5,358 nucleotides of DNA from Pseudomonadota bacterium (GTDB taxonomy: Bacteria > Pseudomonadota > Gammaproteobacteria > Burkholderiales > Burkholderiaceae). Location of the stretch: positions 1 through 5,358 of the forward strand of contig JAEZQX010000425.1 of assembly GCA_023441105.1 (NCBI GenBank). The letters run 5' to 3'. The first letter of the stretch is position 1. Every line of letters begins with the position of its first letter. The position numbers and the translations under genes were made by a program. Below, in pieces: positions 1-4,711 of the stretch. The notes beneath the pieces are model-generated. The model did not search any database, had not been told where the DNA came from, and saw nothing but the letters and a program-made list of their open reading frames with translations.

Positions 1-79
1 GGGTAGCCGCCGGGCCCGGTGCCAGCGCGATCAGGGCCACGGTAGCCACGACCCGGAGGAGCGGCGGCCAGCGCTTCAT
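1..79 (-). CDS. N-terminus of an exported protein, LolA-like by position (partial)
   Basis: Only the first 26 codons are present; the gene runs off the left edge. It starts at an ATG that overlaps the acyltransferase stop codon as ATGA, with a GAGG ribosome binding site 10 nt upstream. The visible N-terminus reads like a Sec signal peptide: basic start (MKRW), hydrophobic core (VVATVALIALA), then a small-residue region (GPAAT) suited to signal peptidase I. No lipobox cysteine is visible in this stretch. In aryl polyene clusters the acyltransferase region is usually followed by a LolA-like periplasmic lipoprotein-carrier protein and an MMPL exporter, so LolA-like is the best guess, made from gene order only. 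A thioesterase or other secreted protein cannot be excluded. The existence of the gene is well supported; its identity is not. Confidence 0.6.
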   Translation of the reverse strand, partial: MKRWPPLLRVVATVALIALAPGPAAT

Positions 80-1011
80 GCCGGTTGCGCCTCGTCGGCC
101 GCGGTCCTGGGCGCGGCGCCTTCCCAGATGTCGAAGAAGTTGAACCAGTTGAACGGGTAGGTGCGGCTGTAGTGCTCGAGCCGCTTGACGTAGCGCAGCA
201 TCGCTTCCTCGACGCCGGCCTGCCGGCTGGAGGTCATGCCGGAAAAGTCGTAGACCTCCTCGAACACCAGCCGGTAGCGGTTCGCGCCGAGGTAGATGCC
301 GAGCATCAGCAGCACCGGCCGCCGCAGCAGCGCCGCCATCCGGAACGGTCCCACCGGGAATGCCGCCGGCCGGCCGAGGAACGGGATCACTCGCCGGTCG
401 CTCGGGGCGCACTCGGTGTCGAGCAGCCGGTCCGCCAGGATCCCGACCAGGGCACCCTGGTCGAGCGCATGCTTGACCTTGATCATCGAATCCGCCTTGC
501 CGAGCCCGATGATGTCCTGCTGCAGGTCCGGGTTGAGCATGGCGAGCGCTTCGTTGATCATGCGCGCGTTCTCCTCGTACATGACCATCACGATGCGCGG
601 CTGGTCGACCTTCTCGCGGCCCAGGGCGCGCAGCGCCTCGAAGCTGCCGAGATGCGCCCCGAGCAGGAAGCCGCCCCGGCCGCTGCTGCGCACCGCCTCG
701 ACGAGTCCCTCGCCGGCGCTTTCGACATCGAAGCCGGCAAGGTCGTCGCGCAGCAGGTAGGCGCGGTCCATCACCACCGTGGCGAAGAACAGGAAGTGGC
801 GGAACACCTCGCGCAGGCCCGGCGGTCGCGCCAGCACGCGGCCGAGGAACTGCAGCGACGCGGCCCGCGCCGGCTCGTTCGCCGCCACGAAGTACAGCGC
901 GGTCGGGAACAGCAGCCAGCGTCCCACCGCGCGCGGCAGGATCTGCGTGAGGCGCCGCGCCATGCGCACCGTCGCGAGGTTGCTGCGCTCCTGGCGCGTC
1001 TTCCAGTTCAT
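76..1011 (-). CDS. LpxL/HtrB-like lipid acyltransferase of a pigment cluster
   Basis: A 311-residue protein of the lysophospholipid / lipid A acyltransferase superfamily (COG4261-like). Residues 30-44 form a hydrophobic segment that should anchor it to the inner membrane, as in LpxL. The catalytic H-x4-E motif is His120-Glu125 within GAHLGSFEAL, the same dyad type as in LpxL. Further family landmarks are ILADR (191-195), PFLGRPAAFPVGPFRMA (210-226) and an aromatic C-terminal PFNWFNFF (286-293). Length is normal for the family. In aryl polyene clusters this enzyme is thought to transfer the polyene acyl chain to a lipid carrier in the membrane; that substrate is inferred from context. The ATG overlaps the dehydratase stop (ATGA) and has no clear Shine-Dalgarno, so translation is probably coupled. 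The stop overlaps the next gene in the same way. A housekeeping lipid A acyltransferase is unlikely given the neighbours. Confidence 0.88.
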   Translation of the reverse strand: MNWKTRQERSNLATVRMARRLTQILPRAVGRWLLFPTALYFVAANEPARAASLQFLGRVLARPPGLREVFRHFLFFATVVMDRAYLLRDDLAGFDVESAGEGLVEAVRSSGRGGFLLGAHLGSFEALRALGREKVDQPRIVMVMYEENARMINEALAMLNPDLQQDIIGLGKADSMIKVKHALDQGALVGILADRLLDTECAPSDRRVIPFLGRPAAFPVGPFRMAALLRRPVLLMLGIYLGANRYRLVFEEVYDFSGMTSSRQAGVEEAMLRYVKRLEHYSRTYPFNWFNFFDIWEGAAPRTAADEAQPA

Positions 1012-1301
1012 TGCGCGACCAGGCTGCCGCTGGCGACACGGGTGGCGCCGCAGGAGATGGCGAAGCCGATGTCGCGGCCGGGCGCCAGTTCGATGGCGAG
1101 GCGTGCGCCGGGCGCCACCGGCGCATGGAACTTCGCCACCTTGATCGTGAGCCGGTCCATCGGCAGGCCCAGCAGGCGCTCGGCTGCGGCGATCACCTCG
1201 GCCAGCAGCACCACGCCGGGCAGCACCGGATGGCCCGGGAAGTGGCCATCGAAGGCCGGATGGTCGGCCGCGATCTCGAGGGTGAAGCGCTGGAGCTCCA
1301 T
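1008..1301 (-). CDS. Short FabZ/FabA-like 3-hydroxyacyl-ACP dehydratase (ApeI-like)
   Basis: A 97-residue single hotdog domain that would remove water from 3-hydroxyacyl-ACP intermediates to create the conjugated double bonds of the polyene. Residues 17-30 (FDGHFPGHPVLPGV) match the signature loop of FabZ-type dehydratases, with His20 as the expected catalytic histidine. A hydrophobic central helix follows (about 30-44). FabZ is usually near 150 residues, but short versions (COG4706-like) are typical of aryl polyene clusters. The ATG at 1301 is chosen because it directly precedes the domain and has a GAGGA Shine-Dalgarno 7 nt upstream; upstream in-frame codons only read the ligase gene in another frame. 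The acidic residue normally six positions after the loop proline is replaced by Ala34, with Glu35 next to it (see findings). It may work as a partner of a second dehydratase encoded elsewhere in the cluster. Confidence 0.85.
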   Translation of the reverse strand: MELQRFTLEIAADHPAFDGHFPGHPVLPGVVLLAEVIAAAERLLGLPMDRLTIKVAKFHAPVAPGARLAIELAPGRDIGFAISCGATRVASGSLVAQ

Positions 1302-1308
1302 GGCACCG

Positions 1309-1314
1309 TCCTCA
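1309..1314 (-). promoter_or_regulatory. Ribosome binding site of the dehydratase, overlapping the ligase stop codon
   Basis: On the minus strand the ligase stop TGA runs directly into GGA, giving TGAGGA. This leaves 7 nt before the dehydratase ATG at 1301. It is the clearest Shine-Dalgarno in the operon and fixes the dehydratase start. Placing it on the stop codon suggests that ribosomes terminating the ligase re-initiate on the dehydratase. Confidence 0.7.
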
Positions 1315-2694
1315 GCCGCCGCGCGAGCCGGGAGGCTTCGCGCTGCGCGTTCCGCCGCAGCGCCGGGCCAGCTCGGCCAGCGCCGCTTGCGGCAGCTTGC
1401 CGGTGGCGGCCCGCGGCAGCGACTCGACCAGGTGCAGCGGCCGCGGCAGGAAGACCGCATCGGTCCTGCGCCGCAGTTGCGCCAGGATGTCCTTGGCGGT
1501 GAGCGTGCGGGTGACCACGAATGCCGTCAGGCGCGAAACCTCGCGAGTCCCTTCGTCGGGATTGAAGAAAGCCCCGTCGACCACGCCCGGGATCGAGCAC
1601 AGCAGGTGGTTGAGATAGGCGAGCGAGGTGCGCTTGCCGGCGACGTTGACCATGTCCGCGTCGCGGCCGAGCAGGCGGAAGCGCGTCGGGCTGTCGAGCG
1701 CCAGCACGTCGGACAGGCGGGTCGGCGTCTCGACATGGCCGCCGCTTGCATACCAGCCAGCCGTGTTCTCGCCGCCGCCATGCTCCGCCAGCGTCACGCC
1801 GCGGAAAGTCTCCCAGATCTCGCCGTCGGTAGGCCGGCGGGTCGCCAGCTGGCCGGCTTCGGTGCAGCCGTAGATCTCCAGCAACGGCGCGCCGAAGCGG
1901 CGCTCGGCCTCGCGAGCGAGGTCCGGCGACAGCGGCGCGGTGGCGCTCAGCAGCAGCTTCACCGGCGGCAGCGGCAGGTCCTCGGCAAGCAGCATGCGCA
2001 GGTGGAACGGCGTCGTCACCAGGATGCGCTGGCCGGGAATGGCGGCCAGGGCGGCGACGATGTCGGCGGGATAGAACGGGTTGCCGCCGTTGAAGGCGAT
2101 CCGGTTCTGCAGCGCCAGCATCACCGTCGACTCGAAGCCGTACATGTGCTGCGGCGGCACGGTGCCGACCAGCGTCGTCGCCGAGGCCGGCTCGATCCCC
2201 AGCCGCAGGCCCTCGGACTGGACGTTGTAGACCAGCGCCGCCCAGCGCTTGGCATGCGCCGTCGGCAGCCCGGTCGAACCCGACGTGAAGACGTGCGCCA
2301 CCACCTGGGTGTCGTCGATCAGCGGCACTTCGGCGGGGCCGCGGCCTGCGGCGCTGTCCTCCACGTGCAGCGGGTAGGGCGACACCCGCAGGCCGGTCCT
2401 GATCGCGTCGTTGTCGCTGACGACATAGACGTCGTCGTACAGCTCGCGCAGCCGTTCGATCAGCTCCGGCGAATGGTTGGGCGGCAGCAGGCTCACCTTG
2501 CCGGCGACGATGGCCGCGCACAGCGCGACCGCGAACCGGTAGCGGTCGGCGCACAGGTTCAGCACGTGCCGGCCGTCGGGCAGGCCATCGGCGACCTGGC
2601 GCACTTCGGCCAGGAACGAGGCCGCGAGGACCGGCTTGCCGGCGCGCCAGGCGACGATGTCGTCGCCATGCGACGCCGCGATGATGGGTTTCAT
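1312..2694 (-). CDS. AMP-dependent acyl/aryl-ACP ligase (ApeH / XanA2-like)
   Basis: A 460-residue member of the ANL adenylate-forming superfamily. It would activate an aryl carboxylic acid (a hydroxybenzoate or hydroxycinnamate by analogy) with ATP and load it onto the neighbouring carrier protein as the starter unit. Visible core motifs: the P-loop A3 FTSGSTGLP at 136-144 with Lys149; A4 PPQHMYGFE at 180-188; A5 YGCTEAGQ at 275-282; an Asp at 329 in the A7 region; A8 LLGRDADMVNVAGKR at 341-355; and the A10 lysine Lys433 in ATGKLP. All residues expected for adenylation are present, and length is normal for this subgroup. The ATG at 2694 overlaps the stop of the membrane-protein gene as ATGA and lacks a good Shine-Dalgarno, so translational coupling is likely. 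The substrate cannot be read from the sequence. A CoA ligase is possible, but the adjacent carrier protein favours ACP loading. Confidence 0.9.
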   Translation of the reverse strand: MKPIIAASHGDDIVAWRAGKPVLAASFLAEVRQVADGLPDGRHVLNLCADRYRFAVALCAAIVAGKVSLLPPNHSPELIERLRELYDDVYVVSDNDAIRTGLRVSPYPLHVEDSAAGRGPAEVPLIDDTQVVAHVFTSGSTGLPTAHAKRWAALVYNVQSEGLRLGIEPASATTLVGTVPPQHMYGFESTVMLALQNRIAFNGGNPFYPADIVAALAAIPGQRILVTTPFHLRMLLAEDLPLPPVKLLLSATAPLSPDLAREAERRFGAPLLEIYGCTEAGQLATRRPTDGEIWETFRGVTLAEHGGGENTAGWYASGGHVETPTRLSDVLALDSPTRFRLLGRDADMVNVAGKRTSLAYLNHLLCSIPGVVDGAFFNPDEGTREVSRLTAFVVTRTLTAKDILAQLRRRTDAVFLPRPLHLVESLPRAATGKLPQAALAELARRCGGTRSAKPPGSRGG

Positions 2695-3356
2695 CGCATG
2701 AACGCCCGCACGCCTTCCAGGATGGAGACATGCTCGAAGTCCGGGTGCAGGCGCAGCCGCACCAGGTACTCGACGACGAAGATCGCCACCACCAGCGGCA
2801 GCGTCACCAGGTTGGCCAGGATCGACCAGGCGCGGATCGAGCCGAAGGCGAACAGCACGCAGGAGGCCAGCGCCATCAGGAGGAAGTAAGCCGCCCAGAC
2901 GGCGGTCAGCCGCGCGGTGTAGCGGGCGATGGCTGGCGGCAGCGTCCCGTGCAGCCGGGTCGCGAGGCGGGTGATCAGCGGCTGGCCGCCGTTGCGTCCA
3001 GCCAACAGCGAGCCGCCGAACCAGATGCCCAGCAGCGCGTGGCTGCCGGCGTGCTGGATCAGGTAGACGACGTCGACCCGCGCCTGCAGCCAGTCCCAGT
3101 ACCGGCCGACCACGATCAGCGCCAGGGCGGTGAGCAGCAGGCCCGCCAGGCGGTGGCGCGACCCCAGGCTGGTCATGACCGCGCAGGCCAGCGTCCAGCC
3201 GACGGCGATCAGCAGGGCGAGGGTGTTGCCCTCTTCATACGAGAGCAGCACGTGGATCAGGTAGACCAGGGCGAAGCCGGCGCCCAGCGCCGCCGCGGTG
3301 GCTGCCGCCAGACGCTTCGGAATGCGCCGGCTGGTTCCCGGCGCCTGGGGGATCAC
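2691..3356 (-). CDS. Polytopic inner-membrane protein, COG4648-like (ApeG-like)
   Basis: A 221-residue membrane protein of the conserved but poorly understood family found beside the carrier protein and ligase in aryl polyene clusters. Hydrophobic segments lie at roughly 16-39, 45-64, 70-84, 96-119, 151-171 and 177-199, so about six membrane spans. A conserved-looking stretch QPLITRLATRLHGTLP (125-140) sits in the loop before the fifth span. No catalytic motif is visible; its role in assembling or moving the pigment at the membrane is inferred from context. There is no in-frame ATG near the start. I chose the GTG at 3356 because it overlaps the carrier-protein stop as GTGA, matching the 4-bp overlaps of the other genes. 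The alternative GTG at 3386 would add ten residues and overlap the carrier gene by 34 bp. Neither has a recognisable Shine-Dalgarno. Confidence 0.82.
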   Translation of the reverse strand: MIPQAPGTSRRIPKRLAAATAAALGAGFALVYLIHVLLSYEEGNTLALLIAVGWTLACAVMTSLGSRHRLAGLLLTALALIVVGRYWDWLQARVDVVYLIQHAGSHALLGIWFGGSLLAGRNGGQPLITRLATRLHGTLPPAIARYTARLTAVWAAYFLLMALASCVLFAFGSIRAWSILANLVTLPLVVAIFVVEYLVRLRLHPDFEHVSILEGVRAFMR

Positions 3357-3697
3357 GTCAGGCGGTTCAGCGCGATGTGCTGGCACAAGCTGCGAAGCGA
3401 TTGGAAGATCCGGGTGTTGTTGCTGTCATCCGAGCGCAGCTGGAAGCCGTACTTCTTGGAGACGACCAGCGCCACCTCGAGGATGTCGATCGAGTCGAGG
3501 CCCAGGCCCTCGCCGAACAGCGGCGCCTCGGGATCGATCTCCGACGGCGCCATCTCCAGGTTGATCGCTTCCACGATCAGCGCCGCCACCTCCTGTTCCA
3601 GGTCCGGCTGCGGCTGCGCCACGGCAGCGTCCGCGCCGGAGGGCGATGGATCGGTGGAAGCTTGCGCCAAAATGGCCCCGGTCGATTGCGATTGCAT
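3353..3697 (-). CDS. Acyl carrier protein of the pigment cluster (ApeE/F, XanC-like)
   Basis: A 114-residue carrier protein that should hold the aryl starter and growing polyene as thioesters on a phosphopantetheine arm. The attachment site is Ser69 in GEGLGLDSIDILE, the classic D-S-(I/L) motif at the start of helix 2. Helix 1 is at about 33-48 (LEQEVAALIVEAINLE) and the last helix near 98-110. The four-helix domain is preceded by about 30 low-complexity residues rich in Ala, Ser, Pro and Gln, longer than in a typical ACP of about 80 residues. The ATG at 3697 is preferred over the GTG at 3703, because an AGGG Shine-Dalgarno sits 5 nt before the ATG but overlaps the GTG. It is the first gene of the leftward operon. 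Clusters of this type often carry two adjacent carrier proteins; only one is seen here. Confidence 0.9.
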   Translation of the reverse strand: MQSQSTGAILAQASTDPSPSGADAAVAQPQPDLEQEVAALIVEAINLEMAPSEIDPEAPLFGEGLGLDSIDILEVALVVSKKYGFQLRSDDSNNTRIFQSLRSLCQHIALNRLT

Positions 3698-3702
3698 GAA
3701 CA

Positions 3703-3706
3703 CCCT
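3703..3706 (-). promoter_or_regulatory. Ribosome binding site of the acyl carrier protein gene
   Basis: On the minus strand, AGGG lies 5 nt upstream of the ATG at 3697. It decides the start, since the in-frame GTG at 3703 falls on top of it. Confidence 0.5.
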
Positions 3707-3727
3707 GGATCACCTGAAGTTGCGGGC

Positions 3728-3741
3728 GGTCGATGGTCGAT
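3728..3741. repeat. Tandem 7-bp direct repeat, GGTCGAT x2
   Basis: Two perfect, directly adjacent copies of GGTCGAT lie in the leader between the putative leftward promoter and the carrier-protein start. Two in-phase copies 7 bp apart could be coincidence or part of a protein-binding site; function is unknown. Confidence 0.4.
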
Positions 3742-3783
3742 CCGGCCCGGGCATGGGGAGGCTGCGCCGGAAGCTGCAGCTGT

Positions 3784-3802
3784 TGGCAGCGGCGGGCTGC
3801 CA
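3784..3802. repeat. 7-bp inverted repeat in the divergent promoter region
   Basis: TGGCAGC and GCTGCCA flank the 5-nt loop GGCGG, and a separate 10-bp palindrome (3772-3781) lies just to the left. The pair sits about 15 bp from the AT-rich -10 candidate, a location suitable for an operator or a leader stem-loop. No U-run follows on either strand, so it is not an intrinsic terminator. Confidence 0.4.
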
Positions 3803-3815
3803 CGCGGTTTCGGGC

Positions 3816-3823
3816 AATAATAC
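3816..3823. promoter_or_regulatory. Candidate bidirectional -10 element
   Basis: AATAATAC is the only AT-rich stretch in the spacer. On the plus strand AATAAT (3816-3821) resembles a sigma-70 -10 box and predicts a start near 3828. On the minus strand TATTAT (3822-3817) matches the TATAAT consensus at five of six positions and predicts a start near 3810, giving a leader of about 110 nt before the carrier-protein gene. No good -35 hexamer is seen at 16-18 bp in either direction, so this is weak evidence for a promoter. Confidence 0.4.
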
Positions 3824-3827
3824 CTCC

Positions 3828-3890
3828 ATGAGCCTGACCGATCCGATCAAACTGGTGCCGGTCCGCCGGCCGGGCGCAGCCGCCCGATGA
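3828..3890 (+). CDS. Putative 20-codon upstream ORF coupled to the methyltransferase
   Basis: The ATG at 3828 opens a frame of 20 codons (MSLTDPIKLVPVRRPGAAAR) whose TGA overlaps the methyltransferase ATG as ATGA. The methyltransferase has no Shine-Dalgarno and no ATG, GTG or TTG further upstream in its frame before a stop at 3818-3820, so it may depend on ribosomes finishing this ORF. The mini-ORF has no Shine-Dalgarno either, but its A is about where transcription should start if AATAAT at 3816 is the -10 box, which suggests leaderless translation. The peptide matches no family I recognise and shows no run of one amino acid typical of an attenuator. It could equally be a chance ORF. Confidence 0.3.
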   Translation: MSLTDPIKLVPVRRPGAAAR

Positions 3891-4711
3891 CACCCGTCGG
3901 CCCCGCCACCAGGCCGCATCCGCCGCTGCCCGAGTATTACGACGACGAGGCGCAGCGGCGGCTGTACGTGCGGCGCATCTTCGACGAGACGGCGGTGGAC
4001 TACGACCGCATCGAGCGCATCCTCGCGTTCGGCACCGGCGGGTGGTATCGCCGCGAGGCGCTCAAGCGCGCCGGCGTCGGCAGCGGCGCCGCCATCCTCG
4101 ACGTCGGTTTCGGTACCGGCTTGCTGGCGCGCCAGGCGCTGGGGCTGATCGGCCCGCAGGGGCGGCTGGTCGGCGTCGACCCGAGCGCCGGGATGCTTGC
4201 GCAGTCGGACCTGCACGGCGTGGAGCTGCTGGATGGGACGGCGGAGGCGTTGCCGGTCGCGGATGCTTCCTTCGACTTCGTGACCATGGGCTACGCCTTG
4301 CGCCATGTCGGCGACCTCGGCGCGGCCTGCCGTGAATTCCTGCGGGTGCTCAAGCCGGGCGGCTCCGTGCTGATGCTGGAGATCACCCGCCCGGCCAGCG
4401 CGCCAGGCAAAGCGTTGCTCAAGGCCTACATGCGCGGCATCGTGCCGCTGATCGCGCGGGCGTTGAGCCGTGGCAAGGGTACGCCCGAGTTGTGGCGCTA
4501 CTTCTGGGACACGATCGAGGCCTGCGTGCCGCCGCAGCGGGTGCTGGATACGCTGCTGGACGCCGGCTTTACCGGCGTCCGGCGTCACGTCGAGCTGGGC
4601 CTGTTCTCCGAATATCTCGCCTGCAAGCCGCTCGCCCCGGGAGTCGGCAGCACCGTGAATCCCACCGGCACTTCGATCGGCACCTCCACCGGCACCTCCC
4701 GGTCGCGGTAG
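3887..4711 (+). CDS. UbiE-like class I SAM-dependent methyltransferase (pigment tailoring)
   Basis: A 274-residue enzyme with a Rossmann-type SAM-binding domain. Motif I is ILDVGFGTG (70-78), followed by acidic Asp98 in VGVDPSAGML, then DGTAEALP (116-123), FDFVTMGYALRHV (129-141) and RVLKPGGSVLMLEIT (153-167). Residues 32-58 (FDETAVDYDRIERILAFG...WYRR) resemble the N-terminal signature of UbiE quinone methyltransferases. Similar enzymes occur in aryl polyene clusters, where ring methylation of the aryl head group is a reported modification; that role here is inferred from position. A quinone methyltransferase is the main alternative. The conserved part ends near SEYLACKP (241-248). The last 26 residues are a Gly/Thr/Ser repeat tail encoded on the antisense of the neighbouring coiled-coil gene, so the native stop was probably lost. 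The start lacks a Shine-Dalgarno and overlaps the upstream mini-ORF stop. Confidence 0.88.
   Translation: MTPVGPATRPHPPLPEYYDDEAQRRLYVRRIFDETAVDYDRIERILAFGTGGWYRREALKRAGVGSGAAILDVGFGTGLLARQALGLIGPQGRLVGVDPSAGMLAQSDLHGVELLDGTAEALPVADASFDFVTMGYALRHVGDLGAACREFLRVLKPGGSVLMLEITRPASAPGKALLKAYMRGIVPLIARALSRGKGTPELWRYFWDTIEACVPPQRVLDTLLDAGFTGVRRHVELGLFSEYLACKPLAPGVGSTVNPTGTSIGTSTGTSRSR
4558..4580. repeat. Perfect 9-bp GC-rich stem-loop just past the coiled-coil gene stop
   Basis: GGACGCCGG and CCGGCGTCC flank the 5-nt loop CTTTA. On the minus strand the stem begins 5 nt after the coiled-coil gene's TGA (4587-4585), where a terminator would sit, but no T-run follows, so it is not a standard intrinsic terminator. 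On the plus strand it lies inside methyltransferase codons 224-232 and the stem can extend by about four pairs using G-U. It could stabilise the 3' end of the leftward mRNA, or simply be a by-product of GC-rich coding. Confidence 0.4.

Larger units (their letters stand above)
3698..3827. other. Divergent intergenic control region with dyads and a tandem repeat
   Basis: This spacer lies between the leftward pigment operon and the rightward mini-ORF/methyltransferase pair. It contains a tandem GGTCGAT repeat (3728-3741), a 10-bp palindrome AGCTGCAGCT (3772-3781), a 7-bp inverted repeat TGGCAGC/GCTGCCA with a 5-nt loop (3784-3802), and one AT-rich element (3816-3823). A regulator binding here could control both directions, but no known operator is recognised. 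The inverted repeat would lie near the 5' end of a leftward transcript starting near 3810, so it could act as an RNA stem instead. Confidence 0.5.

Noticed and set aside
1008..1460. Longer dehydratase starting at 1460
   Set aside because: The extra 53 residues are Arg/Ser/Cys-rich out-of-frame reading of the ligase gene; ATG 1301 has a good Shine-Dalgarno and directly precedes the hotdog domain.
1193..2731. 512-codon minus-strand frame across the ligase
   Set aside because: It is a shifted frame of the ligase gene with Arg/Ala/Pro-rich composition; the 1312-2694 frame has all adenylation motifs.
85..2889. Very long plus-strand open frame of 934 codons
   Set aside because: It lies antisense to four well-supported minus-strand genes, has Arg/Gln/His-rich composition and no recognisable domain. 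Such frames arise where high-GC codon bias suppresses stops on the opposite strand.
3710..3829. Minus-strand 39-codon ORF upstream of the carrier protein, with a GGAGG before an internal TTG
   Set aside because: The GGAGG is tempting, but it lies at or upstream of the likely -10 box for that strand and would not be transcribed from it; the peptide is low complexity with no recognised homology.
2730..3890. Plus-strand frame of 386 codons opposite the membrane protein and ACP
   Set aside because: Antisense shadow with no domain; only its last 20 codons (from ATG 3828) are considered, as a separate mini-ORF.
3710..4588. Minus-strand 292-codon frame opposite the methyltransferase
   Set aside because: Antisense shadow of a gene with clear SAM-binding motifs; composition is Gln/Arg/Ala-rich without a domain.
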